In this document: one piece after another, positions 10,900 through 20,643 of the stretch
Position numbering within the stretch: position 1 is the first letter of the stretch
Layout of the letters: every line of letters begins with the position of its first letter
Assembly: GCA_964017065.1 (NCBI GenBank)
Contig: OZ024783.1
Location: 17,459,752-17,523,751, forward strand
Source of the DNA: Haliclona indistincta
Taxonomy: Eukaryota; Porifera; Demospongiae; Haplosclerida; Chalinidae
Direction: 5' to 3'
Length of the DNA: 64,000 bases
Position numbers and translations under genes: made by a program
Notes under the pieces: model-generated
What the model was told of the DNA's origin: nothing
The model's input: only the letters and a program-made list of their open reading frames with translations
The model's database searches: none

Positions 10900-10998
10900 G
10901 CTCATTCGGAAACGATTAAAAATCGATGTTACACTCGTTTTCACTAAGTTATTCAGTGAAAATGTGTATAATAATTTTTTTTAATCGTGTCTGAATGA
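10900..10998. repeat. Imperfect hairpin about 100 bp long
   Basis: CTCATTCGGAAACGATTAAA and CACTCGTTTTCACT pair with TTTAATCGTGTCTGAATGAG and AGTGAAAATGTG on the right. It is probably a small foldback MITE. Confidence 0.55.
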
Positions 10999-11950
10999 GG
11001 TGCTGCTGGCAGTGCAGTTCATACCAAAAATACGTACAAGAGCTTTGACACACGTACACGAGCTATGTTCTGTTAGCTACTTGTTTCATGAGAAACATGA
11101 CCAAAAATCATCATTTCTCGTAATCCCGGACGTTTCTAATACCTGTATTTTTTTCAAAAATCTGTTGCTATCTACGGAATTCATTGTGGGCGTGTACCTG
11201 CATCATAATTTGTTTTCTCATTATAATTATTCAGCATGAACATTCCATCATGCCCTTGTTGTAATCAATTATACTTGTACGAAATATTATTAATGAACGA
11301 TTCTTTTTTTGAACAGAGGAGCTGTCAGTTCACTAGTGTGTTCTTCTGGCAAGTTCTGTTGTGCTGCTTTCAGGCAATAACGAAAGAGCTCAGTGTTATT
11401 CATCATAAATTTCAATTCATCACATTATTCACTATACACAAGTATAATGTAGTAAAAATTTCTCTTTTATGTTTGGAGTACAAGAATGTTTTATGAAATC
11501 TGGAAGTAATTGTGAATGTGCAACACAGAAAGTAATATAATAGTGCATGACTCTACAACATGAACTTGCTGAATGCCATTCAAAGATTCGTATGCAGCTA
11601 TGAGGTAAGCATCAACTATTAAGACACTAGTTACAAGTCTCAACTATGCTAGGCTAGCCGCTCCGTCTCTCTTGAATTCGAGTCTGATGAATCATACAGC
11701 TCGGCATTCATAAGAGCATGAGCTTAGGTGTGACGCTGAGGCTAGAAAGCCGTTATACCAGGTTCCCTTGCTACTTGCTAGTACACACACGCTAGATCGC
11801 CGTTTTAAATTTTCCCGCGTTGGAATATCACGTGATTTGTCACGTGGGGGACATGAAGTGTTGTGAACATAACAAGACCCATTCTCATTATAGTCGGCGC
11901 GAGCATTCCATCACACGTCTAGCCCGAAACCATGTATAGATGTTGGCACA

Positions 11951-12124
11951 GGAGGCGGAATTGGCATTGGTATCACAATTGGTGTTGTATTATCAGTTAT
12001 TGGGTGTATTGTGTACAAAAGGACATGTGGACGTGCACCTCGGCGTGAAGAAGTCCCTGGTCCAGTGGAAGCTGGTGAACAAGACCCACTAATAGCAAAT
12101 GGGCACGACAACAGGCCACAGTAA
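11951..12124 (+). CDS. Last exon of a type I membrane receptor-like gene
   Basis: After a candidate acceptor (TTGGCACAG, ending at about 11950), the plus-strand frame reads a glycine-rich hydrophobic helix, GIGIGITIGVVLSVIGCIVY. A basic stop-transfer stretch (KRTCGRAPRR), a short acidic tail and a TAA at 12122-12124 follow. This is the shape of a terminal exon encoding a transmembrane segment and a ~35-residue cytoplasmic tail. Upstream exons are not visible because the THAP transposon (3777-11938) ends 13 bases before it. The next gene on the same strand is SRCR-type, so this may end a neighbouring SRCR receptor. That link is inference. Confidence 0.6.
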   Translation, partial: GGGIGIGITIGVVLSVIGCIVYKRTCGRAPRREEVPGPVEAGEQDPLIANGHDNRPQ

Positions 12125-12761
12125 CCATGATACAACAAGCATTGTACATAATTAATGTTAATGTTTTTAAATAGCATTTATAGCAGGCCGCACACAAAAT
12201 TGATTACAAGTGGTACATGTAATAATTTTATTTTTGGGAAAAAATGAGAAACATTGCACGTACTGACATAATTATATACATGCAGGGATGATTTTAAAGT
12301 TGAAATTGTAGTGATAGAAGTTGCATGCATTGGTGTAGTCTATACCCAACTTGAGATCTACCAGTTAGCTTCTATATGATATCCAAATAAGAGATACTTG
12401 CCTGTAACAAAGCAGTGCAAAAATAGTATTGCTGCTTATCAGGTCATTGTTACTAGAGATTTTTTGTGAGTAAAATAAATCAGCCATGCATTTAATTATT
12501 ATTGTGCTTTTAAAAGAGCACATAATAATTATAATTATAAGTGTGTTATGGCTATGTGCAATCATGTGGAAACAAAACTAACTGAGCTTAGCTAGGATCT
12601 TCCAAATAGTTATGATACAAAAATTCCATGCAACGAATGACTTGTCAAAAACACATAACTGTTATTGCAGTGCAATGCTCATGAGAGATGTTGAGCTTAA
12701 CACGAAAGGTATGTTGCTATGCAAACATCCTGTTGAGCAAATTGTACCCCAGCAACACTCG
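12125..12761. other. 3' flank and intergenic spacer; no gene seen
   Basis: AT-rich. It probably contains the 3' UTR of the preceding exon (an AATAAA-like signal lies near 12474). No conserved frame. Confidence 0.35.
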
Positions 12762-12765
12762 TTAA

Positions 12766-12966
12766 GCCTAGTTCACAATGAGTCGCAATGACTGTGCCGC
12801 GACGCGACGCGAGAAATAGAACCAGGTTCTATCCACGCGTCGCGTCACGCGGCAGAAAAAAAAACATGCGTTTCGCCGCGCCGCTTCGCGTTGCGACGTA
12901 TTGTGAACGATTTGCCGCGTCGCGACGGTCGCGTCGCTAAGCTCTGCGACTCATTGTGAACTAGGC
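12766..12966. mobile_element. TTAA-flanked 201-bp MITE
   Basis: Inverted ends GCCTAGTTCACAATGAGTCG on the left and complement on the right are enclosed by TTAA at 12762-12765 and 12967-12970. The interior is CpG-rich (repeated GCGTCGCG). The TTAA target points to piggyBac-type mobilisation. It ends eight bases before the first possible start codon of the SRCR gene, so it forms the gene's immediate upstream region. Confidence 0.85.
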
Positions 12967-13422
12967 TTAACCAGATGCCAACTGAAGTCATGTTTTGGTC
13001 GCTCAAATTGTGTGTTTGTCTGCTAATCTGTCATCTCTTCATTACTGGTGAGTCTATGAATCTCTGTGACAAAAGATGGTATGTTTTATTGAGCTGTCAT
13101 TAGATGGCCAGCCTCTGGGTACTGTCAAGTTAGAGTGTGAGCCAGCTCCAGCCATTGCTGGTAGTGTTGGCTATATTACTGTCTATCAGCCTGACCTGGG
13201 AGCATATGTACCAGTGTGTCTGTCTGGTGTCAACCGTGCTGCGGCTGCTGCAGTATGCAGGCAATTAGGCTTTGTGGACGCTAAGCCGTTTACCACTGGT
13301 GACTATGTTACACCTCCCTCCATGTATTACAAGTATGACTTACATATGCTTGATTCGACCATTCACACGCAATATACAGGATCAAGAGTTCATTACCTAA
13401 GAGTATGCAACCGTCAAAATAA

Positions 13423-13605
13423 CCCGTTGGACGGCGTTGGACATTTTCTACGTCACAAGTTTATGACAGCAGAATCGAAAGCGTTAGGGCTGCTCTGCTA
13501 ATGATATTCACCGTTGTGTAATGATATTCACAACAGCAGTAATGACAATCATCGCGTGTATAGATAAACTTGTGGCGCAGAAAATATCCAACGCCGTCCA
13601 ACGGG
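13423..13605. repeat. Foldback element at the SRCR break
   Basis: Arms of about 43 bp start CCCGTTGGACGGCGTTGGAC and face the complement ending at 13605. It begins exactly where the SRCR frame stops making sense. A matching end (CCGTCCAACGGG) recurs at about 15315-15326, so it may be one end of a larger element. Confidence 0.75.
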
Positions 13606-13609
13606 GGTA

Positions 13610-14509
13610 TACGGAAGCCCAGAGCGGACATTCCACTTTCCATTTTCTACTTCCAGTTTCCACTTTCCATTTTGTAAAAATCAGGCAAAAACTGTAGAGC
13701 ACACGCTGAAAGATGCATATTTAGCTTGAACCAGTAACCAGAGAGCGGTTGTAGCTCATTCCAGGCTTCCAGCGCGATGAGCACGCGGCTGGAATGTGTT
13801 CGCGAGCCTGAGCGAGCACACCCTTCATCTCACAAAGAATGACATATATACAGCCGGGGTCAGTGCAATGACATGCAAGGTACATGCACAGTGCAATCAC
13901 ATTCGTGTGCTCTGACAAACATGCGGGTTATATTTGTGACTGAGATGCACACGTTAACTCTGAAGAATTATTTCAGTATTAAAGCCGGCGCATCCAGTGA
14001 ACGCTGCATAAGTTATGATAAGTAGCAGGATCACTACAATCGTACATTATCTATGCTACAACTCTGTTGTGTGTGCCAAGATGTACAGTCCATAACTGCA
14101 CGCCGGCTTCATGCCAACAATGGTATGTCAGATTTAAAGTGTGCATCATGCATTGTAGTGATCCATTCCTGCATGCTGTTTGTTACACATCCATTCACTG
14201 CTGCTTCTTTATTTTCATGTAACATGAAATCTACAAACCGCCCTTAAACTTCGTTGTTTTACTGATAAAAATTAATGTTCACATAGAGAGTGCTCGCTCA
14301 GGCTCACGAAGCACGTGAGGACCAGGTGCTGGAAGCCTGGAATGAGCAACCGGCTCACCCCGGTATAATGCGCTCTCTGGTTACTGGTTAAAGCTAAATA
14401 TGCATCTTTCAACGTGTGCTCTACAGTTTTTGCCTTGCTTTTTACAAAATGGAAAGTGGAAACTGGAACTAGAAAATGGAAAGTGGAATGTCCGCTCTGG
14501 GCTTCCGTA
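13610..14509. repeat. 900-bp inverted repeat (arms about 210 bp)
   Basis: TACGGAAGCCCAGAGCGGAC opens the left arm and its complement closes the right. Both arms contain the GGAAAGTGGAAACTGG motif family, the TTTAGCTTGAACCAGTAACC block and a GAGCCTGAGCGAGCAC core. The interior (~13830-14280) shows no gene. Confidence 0.8.
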
Positions 14510-14511
14510 GG

Positions 14512-15318
14512 GGTAGGTATAAAACGCGGAACGTGGAATGGAATGGAACGCGGAATGGAATATGGAATGGAACGTCAAACAGTAAAGAAAACAGCCAAAT
14601 TTCGACTTGAAAAGAAAAAGAACTCTTGCTTTGACTTGTTCAGCTTGCGTACTGCTGCACGCAAGGAGTGGAGAGCGGTAGTGGTGTGTGACACGCGTTG
14701 ATAGCTGGTGTTCGATCTAGTGAAGCAGCTCAGCCTGAGATTTCTGCTTGAGCGTAACTCGTAAGAAATGAATCAGAGGTTAAACTCACTAACTATACAG
14801 GAAGAGTTTAGTCTAACAGCGCACACTGATCTTTACTCTGGAACTAAGTTAACGTTCTAACAACAGCCTTGCTGTAAACATAGTGGGTGTGCATACTGCA
14901 CACCCACAGCCACACACCCTTGTTGCACCGGCGTACATACTGTGCGGTGCCGCCGGTGCCTGGATACAAACAACGGTTATCAGTCATGCTATGGTGATCT
15001 AAGCTAAAGGTAGAGTTTCTCTCAGTCATAAAGAGAGCTAGTGATTCCTGTGAACTCGATTCAGTAGTCTGCGCACGATGAGCCTGAGCGAGTGGCACGT
15101 GACCTAAACGCTAGTCAGAATGAGGGCTACACTGCAGAACACAGATCAGATTACGTTAGGCAATTCTACCTATAGATGTAGAAGTAAGCTCTAGGCTATG
15201 ATTCAAGCTGAACAAGTCATATCAAGTGTCCTTCGGGTTTTTTACCGTTTGGCGTTCCATTCCATATTCCATTCCACCGTTCCATTCCATTCCACGTTCC
15301 GCGTTTTATACCTACCCG
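14512..15318. repeat. Inverted repeat with GGAAT-rich arms
   Basis: GGTAGGTATAAAACGCGGAA followed by TGGAATGGAA motifs pairs with the complement at about 15225-15318. The ~600-base centre holds no convincing gene. With the two preceding structures it forms a nest of foldbacks inside the SRCR gene. Confidence 0.7.
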
Positions 15319-15439
15319 TCCAACGGGGTATATGTGTAGGGGGTGTCTCTAAAATCCGGACCGGACCGGACCGACGGACCGGACTTGCGACAACTTCTAA
15401 AATCCGGACCGCTAGTCCGGACATACAACGCTGACTTTG

Positions 15440-16290
15440 GAGTGGAAGCAGCGAGGGAAGCAGCGCCTTGCCTGGTGTTACAGCCTCAAGAAGACCTACC
15501 AAATTCCACAATTTTAGACCTACTATTGAATCATGAGGGGCAAGAGTTGGTTAGACCAAAGGCTAACCAAGTGTTTCTGTTTGCACCAGAAAAACAGCAT
15601 GCTAAAGGTTACTTCTATCATGCATGCATTACTCTAAGCATGTACATGAATGTTGATAGATTAAATTTTCTGATTCCAAAATTGAATTGTCCAGAATTGT
15701 TTCATAGATGATTGGAGGTGTGACCAATGAAAACTACTGAAGACAGAGCCTGTCATATCCAAAACATACTTTAATTACATGACAGGTAAAGGTGTACAGA
15801 AGGAGTTCAAAACATATGCGTACACAATTAGTGATCGAGCAAGCAATCTCACACTTATTCATTACAAAGGAGATGATTCTATCGTCAATGAAAATCCTCA
15901 TGTCAGAACTTGTAGTTCAGTGCTAAGAGAATTGGAGAATACAACTCAGTCTCCATCTGTTGTTTACAGTCACAATTGCTGATTGTAGTAGCGCAATGCT
16001 TATAGTCCAGTATTGCTACCTAGAAACAGAAAGTAAGTGTCAAATTGTCAACATCTCAGGAGACAAGCATTTCGTCTGTCGCATGATGCCTTTTGAAGCT
16101 ATTGATTTCCACTTACCTAATATCTGAAGATTTCTCTGTTGGAACCATGCAATTAATGCCGTTAAATTCTGGCTGCGTAAGCATGGTGCTACAGCCAGTG
16201 AAGTTCCAGTGTACGTTAGTGATATTCGGGATTTGTTTCACCAGGAAAACAATTATGTTTGGGGAACTCAAGCCGAAATCTTAATTTGCA
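15440..16290 (+). pseudogene. Decayed transposase fragments (MULE-like)
   Basis: Three plus-strand blocks in different frames can be read. One contains RPKANQVFLFAPEKQHAKGY (about 15550-15610), one FKTYAYTISDRASNLTLIHY (about 15800-15865) and one NHAINAVKFWLRKHGA (about 16145-16190), which continues to a FHQENNYVWG segment. Their order, and the (W/N)HxxNxxxxWLRxHGA-like block, recall MULE transposases I know from invertebrate genomes. Frame changes and stops make it non-functional. Its position inside 9-bp-duplication ends supports the assignment. Confidence 0.5.
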
Positions 16291-16375
16291 CTTTCTGTTT
16301 TGGTTTTTAGGCCCGTCTTTGTAGCTACTATTAAACGAGTCCTCACATACTACTGGGCAAACCACATGTGTTCAC

Positions 16376-16945
16376 ACTGATCAGAGTTCAAGTTTACTCT
16401 GCTAAAAGATTTACTTGAGAATCTTGAAAAACTGAGTCATGTCTCCGGCTTTGACAAAAGAAGGAAAATTGCCGAGAACTCCACCATTTAACGAGGACAG
16501 GTCCACCTCTGCTGGCAACCCAGTTGTTATTAGCTAGTGCACAGCTCACTTGGTATTTTTCCTACAGTATTATAACTTCAGTATTACAGTACAATATGTA
16601 AAACTATTACAATATTATAACTTCTACTATTACAGTATTATTACTACAATTACAGTATTATACTGATCAGAGTTCAAGTTTACTCTGCTAAAAGATTTAC
16701 TTGAGAATCTGGAAAAACTGAGTCATGTCTCCGGCTTTGACAAAAGAAGGAAAATTGCCGAGAACTCCACCATTTAACGAGGACAGGTCCACCTCTGCTG
16801 GCAACCCAGTTGTTATTAGCTAGTGCACAGCTCACTTGGTATTTTTCCTACAGTATTATAACTTCAGTATTACAGTACAATATGTAAAACTATTACAATA
16901 TTATAACTTCTACTATTACAGTATTATTACTACAATTACAGTATT
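16376..16945. repeat. Tandem duplication, 286-bp period
   Basis: The segment starting ACTGATCAGAGTTCAAGTTT repeats after 286 bases with almost no change (one visible T/G difference). Each copy ends in an ACAGTATTAT-type microsatellite that probably mediated the duplication. Confidence 0.9.
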
Positions 16946-17160
16946 ATTACTACTACTTATAATGTTGCTCTTATACTAGACATCTTTCCTCGTATTATAC
17001 ATTATCAGCCTTACATTGCGCACCCAAGCGAGGTCAGTATTTTAGACAGTTCGGGTCCGTCGGTCCGGTCCGGTCCGGATTTTAGAGACACCCATGTGTA
17101 GGTTATATCCCGCGTTAGCGCGATCAGGAGCGCTCCTTGCGGAATAATTATGCGCGTATC

Positions 17161-17479
17161 AATGAAATGCCCCACTCCCCCCCTCCCGGGTAGGGTGGGG
17201 GATTTGTCAAAATTCGTGTGTCAAAAGCCCCACCCCTGGGGCAGAGTAAATTCGAAGCCGGTCTACAGTTTGCCTTAAATGATGATTTACTAGGCAAATT
17301 TGTTTTGCGCAACTGTTGTCAGCAACAAACTTGCGTAGTGTGTCATGAACTTGCGTAGTGTGTCAGGCAAACTGTGAACCGGCTTCGTAATTACACTACC
17401 CCAGGGGTGGGGCTTTAGACACACGAATTTTGACAAATCCCCACCCTACCCCGGGTGGGGGGGAGTGGGGCATTTCATT
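17161..17479. repeat. Foldback MITE, C/G-rich arms
   Basis: AATGAAATGCCCCACTCC at the left pairs with GGAGTGGGGCATTTCATT at the right; the arms are about 100 bp. The centre repeats CTTGCGTAGTGTGTCA twice. Confidence 0.85.
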
Positions 17480-17500
17480 GCTACGAGCATTATATGTAAT

Positions 17501-17637
17501 AGTTAACTCCCGGTCTCTGAGGCGATACGGGATATATACCGAGGTGGTTAATTATGCTGTCCGAGGGCGGAGCCCGAGGATGGCATAATTAACCACCTAG
17601 GTATTATCCCGATCGCCGAAGAGACCGGGAGTTAACT
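17501..17637. repeat. 137-bp palindromic element
   Basis: AGTTAACTCCCGGTCTCT at the left is mirrored at the right. The inner block GGTGGTTAATTATG is mirrored too. Small MITE; it overlaps the end of a minus-strand open frame that I do not accept as a gene. Confidence 0.8.
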
Positions 17638-18176
17638 GACTTGTACCCATCTGCAGTCTTCTCGTGGTGTTTGTAGCTGCTGTAGCTGTTAGCTTGTAAG
17701 CGAAGATCTACGAGCGATGAAAACCCAGGGCACTCGCCTCCAAGCGCACACTCGCCAGGTCTATAATGGCGAACGCCCGTGTTCAAGTTGGGCGACAAAC
17801 GAAGCCTGGCGTCAACTTTTGTGCAGCTAAAACGCACGGTAACTTGGCTTTCAGGCAGCAATGCTGGCTGACCTTTCCCAAAGGTTAACACGTGCGCCAT
17901 AATTTATTGACGATCGCCCACTAGTATCTGCTATTTTGTGGGGTATAAAGCTCCACGCACTTTCGCCGGGTGGGCAGGTGTGGCCAAGGGACTAGTGCCA
18001 CTTTGCCACTTCCCGGAAAATATCCATATTGGACAGGTTTAACTTTAATATCCTGGAAAATTTCCATATTTTCCTGGGCATATGGGATATTATATACATG
18101 TACCATGCCATTTTCCTTTGATCTTTGGGTGTGGTGTACAAGTGTAGGTTACATCCTGCTTTAGCGAAAAATATGA

Positions 18177-18300
18177 CCCGTTATATCCCGCGGGAAAGGG
18201 CGCGCTCATGTGAAGTCGAGGAAGCGCCGAGGGGGGAAGCCCGAAGTGCTTCCGAGACTTTACGAGAGCCCTAGCGGCCTTTTCCGCGGAATATAACGGG
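18177..18300. repeat. Palindromic element with CCCGTTATAT ends
   Basis: CCCGTTATATCCCGCGGGAAAG at the left faces CCTTTTCCGCGGAATATAACGGG at the right (each shown only as its short end motif). A lone CCCGTTATATCC occurs again near 18400. Confidence 0.65.
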
Positions 18301-18559
18301 TTTTACGTCCCTTCAACATGTGATATAACTTACTAACTTACTTGTGCCATGCTAAAGGCTGTTCTGATCTTGGGCACGTGACGCGGAGGGAAATATGCCC
18401 GTTATATCCTTCAAATAGCGCACTGATCTGATTGGTCAGAATAGTCTTAGTATGGTATAATGACGGTTGTATACTCTTAGGTAATGAACTCTTGACAGGA
18501 TATGCTGCATTGTAGTTAAATGTATTTAGTCAAGGTTCCTCTAATAATTAACACTGCAG
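18301..18559. other. Intron or element flank; nothing recognised
   Basis: Leads into the candidate splice acceptor AACACTGCAG at 18550-18559. No repeat structure is obvious. Confidence 0.3.
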
Positions 18560-19453
18560 CTGTGACCAGCCACACTCCAACATCACCAGTTACATCACTC
18601 AATTAAAATGTCCTAACGTCAGCAATTATGTCGAACAAGGAGAGCTACATATAATGAGATGCTTTATCGGAAACCGGACGACAAGTAGCTGTGATGTTGC
18701 TGTTATTCAATGCAGTAAGTATAGCCTATGTTCGGTGTAACCCATTTCAATGTGAACACTGCATGTAATCTCAAATTTATACCTGTGTGCATAAAACCCC
18801 TTAAATCAGGACACCTCTGTAAACAGTACATTAGAGGGGTTTCACTGTATTATAATTATTATGCAAACAGTTGGTTTATAAAATAATAATTTGTGTATAT
18901 CAGAGACAGAATATTTGCAAGATTCTGGCGAGTACAGCTACAACGGGCAAGTCCACCTCGATGGAATTGATCGTTATCAAGGGGTTGCTGAAGTTAGAGT
19001 ATCTGATCAGTTTTATCGGCTTTGCTGGGACTCTTTCAATGCCTATACTGCTACATCTATATGCAGACAGCTTGGATACACAAATGCAGAGTCATACTTT
19101 CGAGTGCTAAAGTGAGAAATGCATCAGTGTTGTGATTGCATGCATGCATGCATGCATGCACTGATCTAACCAATAAAAATTATTTTTGTAGCACACTGAA
19201 AGAGTCGATAAGGCTTAACAGCAACTTGTGTAACAGTGGGTCATTTCCGTGTTTCTCACATTGTATAAACAACAAAGACTATAACATCACTAAATGCAAT
19301 GAAGTACAAGTGGTTTGTGGTAAGTGTTCTGCAGAAAAGATCGCACTGTCATTACATAATACTTTTATTGAACAGATTTTTTGAAAGATGAAATAGCAAT
19401 ACAATCAGCTGGTAATCGCGGTCAGTGCATAATAGAGCAACAACAGTCACAAG

Positions 19454-19920
19454 GTAAAAATTATATTAATACTAGTTATTTATAATTATAGCTAGCTACC
19501 ACACTCTCCAACTATTCATGCAGTGCAAAATATTATGCCACGCGGTAGTCGTGGCATATTTAGGGCTGGGCGGAAAACAAGATGGCGGCTACACTTAGGC
19601 TAAACTCAATAATTCATGTATATCTTGGCTGTTGACGATATCAGGGGTATTTTAACTACCTAGGGGCTATCCTAAGAGGTAAGCGCTTACAATGAGTCTA
19701 CTAATCAAGACAATAAGGCCAGGTGCTATGGGCGTGAAAAGATGGCGTCTCGCCTGGAGGCACCGTACTACGGCACTGCCATATCTTCGCCGTACGGGCG
19801 TTTCAAGCTAATCTAACGTTCTGAAGCTCTTTGCATGATTTGTGCGATTACAAAGAGACCTTCAGAAGCAAAAGAAACCAGGTCTAAGGTGGTAAACCAG
19901 AGTTCACGTGGTCACCCATC
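19454..19920. other. No exon seen; probable old repeat
   Basis: Follows a GTAAAA donor at 19454. It contains an AACAAGATGGCGGCTACA motif that also occurs inverted near 46651-46675, suggesting a dispersed repeat. No frame matches an SRCR or transmembrane exon. Confidence 0.35.
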
Positions 19921-20257
19921 TTCTTTCTTCTTCTTCTTCTTCTTCTTCTTCTTCTTCTTCTTCCTCTTCCTCTTCCTCTTCCTCTTCCTCTTCCTCTTCC
20001 TCTTCCTCTTCCTCTTCCTCTTCCTCTTCCTCTTCCTCTTCCTCTTCCTCTTCCTCTTCCTCTTCCTCTTCCTCTTCCTCTTCCTCTTCCTCTTCCTCTT
20101 CCTCTTCCTCTTCCTCTTCCTCTTCCTCTTCCTCTTCCTCTTCCTCTTCCTCTTCCTCTTCCTCTTCCTCTTCCTCTTCCTCTTCCTCTTCCTCTTCCTC
20201 TTCCTCTTCCTCTTCTTCTTCTTCTTCTTCTTCTTCTTCTTCTTCTTCTTCTTCTTC
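19921..20257 (+). repeat. Polypyrimidine microsatellite, (TTC)n-(TTCCTC)n-(TTC)n
   Basis: An uninterrupted 337-base C/T tract on the plus strand. It has TTC runs at both ends and a hexamer TTCCTC core of about 230 bases. It ends in TTCAG. Such mirror-symmetric tracts can form triplex DNA. Open frames of poly-Ser or Phe/Leu through it are artefacts of the repeat. Confidence 0.97.
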
Positions 20258-20643
20258 AGAGAGCCTAGCGCCTTGGCTAGTGAGCTATTAAAGACAAAAC
20301 CTACACAATAACTACACTAGTCGTTGGGAGCAGTGCACCTGATATCTATTTAAGCCTAAAACACTAGCAGAAGCGAGTATTTTCAAGAAAACAGCGATTT
20401 TTGGTCCATAATCAGACTCCATTCCATCTTTCTTTTGAACTCCGTTACTAGGTTACGCCTACTCGCGCACGCCCGTGTATGTAATTATTCTAATACAAGC
20501 GCACCTTAGTACAAATTGCTTGGAACGCGAGTGCTGCTGCCACTAGCAGTGTTCACAGCAGACAACGAGCAAATCGTCACTGTTACACCGGATTTGTCTG
20601 TTCAGGCTTGTAAGAATGCTAGCTTATGCTTAGCTAATGTTGC
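20258..20643. other. No gene seen
   Basis: Unique-looking sequence between the microsatellite and the palindrome. Short open frames only. Confidence 0.3.

Larger units (their letters stand above)
9313..11880. mobile_element. MULE-like element nested in the THAP transposon (10-bp target duplication)
   Basis: Inverted ends begin GGGTCTTGTTATGTTCAC and stay alike for about 45 bp, to the CACGTGA block. The perfect direct repeat ATTCTCATTA flanks the element (9303-9312 and 11881-11890). Removing it and one repeat copy rebuilds the right terminal repeat of the host transposon. The 2568-bp interior has no recognisable transposase. It holds a smaller inverted-end element (9967-10469), a hairpin near 10900-10998 and otherwise AT-rich sequence with short, unconvincing open frames at 11000-11496. 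Confidence 0.85.
3777..11938. mobile_element. THAP/DDE_4 DNA transposon (ISL2EU/Harbinger-like), with nested insertions
   Basis: Terminal inverted repeats of about 105 bp begin TATACATGGTTTCGGGC. The left one is 3777-3882. The right one is split into 9266-9312 and 11881-11938 by a nested element, and its halves match the left repeat in order. Inside are a plus-strand THAP-DDE transposase (3975-8921) and a minus-strand second reading frame (8991-9227), arranged convergently as in two-gene ISL2EU-type elements. Without the two nested insertions the element would be about 2.8 kb. The outermost TA may be the target duplication; no longer duplication is visible. It lies directly before the transmembrane exon of a host gene. 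Confidence 0.8.
15341..17093. mobile_element. MULE-like element with 9-bp target duplication
   Basis: Both ends carry GGGTGTCTCTAAAATCCGGA in inverted orientation, extended by repeated CCGGACCGGACC. The perfect direct repeat ATGTGTAGG flanks them (15332-15340 and 17094-17102). The 1753-bp body contains decayed plus-strand transposase sequence (about 15440-16290) and a 286-bp tandem duplication (16376-16945). The 9-bp duplication and the coding remnants both fit the Mutator superfamily. Confidence 0.85.
12975..19453 (+). pseudogene. SRCR receptor-like gene, broken in its first SRCR domain
   Basis: Exon 1 (12975-13047; ATG at 12975 or 12990) encodes a signal peptide, LKLCVCLLICHLFIT. Exon 2 (from 13105, after a 57-base intron) starts an SRCR domain with VCRQLGF. 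Its reading is lost at about 13422, where nested elements begin. The next convincing exon, 18560-18714, supplies cysteine-rich sequence and a GTAAGT donor. Then come 18904-19111 (second SRCR, with CRQLGY), 19192-19319 (the rest of that domain, ending VQVVCG) and 19376-19453. The last four exons join with matching phases. About 5.1 kb of transposons separates 13422 from 18560, and no donor is seen at the break. The gene is either inactivated or uses an unseen splice. No transmembrane exon is found before the repeats and gap to the right. SRCR domains bind ligands outside the cell. Confidence 0.7.

Noticed and set aside
11000..11496. Two plus-strand open frames inside the nested MULE-like element
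   Set aside because: Composition is typical of AT-rich non-coding DNA and no transposase motifs are seen.
17604..17900. 98-codon minus-strand open frame starting at 17900
   Set aside because: Its 3' part runs into the palindrome at 17501-17637. No domain or clear splice site; it could be a first exon but cannot be supported.
19835..20311. Poly-Ser and Phe/Leu open frames
   Set aside because: Artefacts of the TTC/TTCCTC microsatellite.
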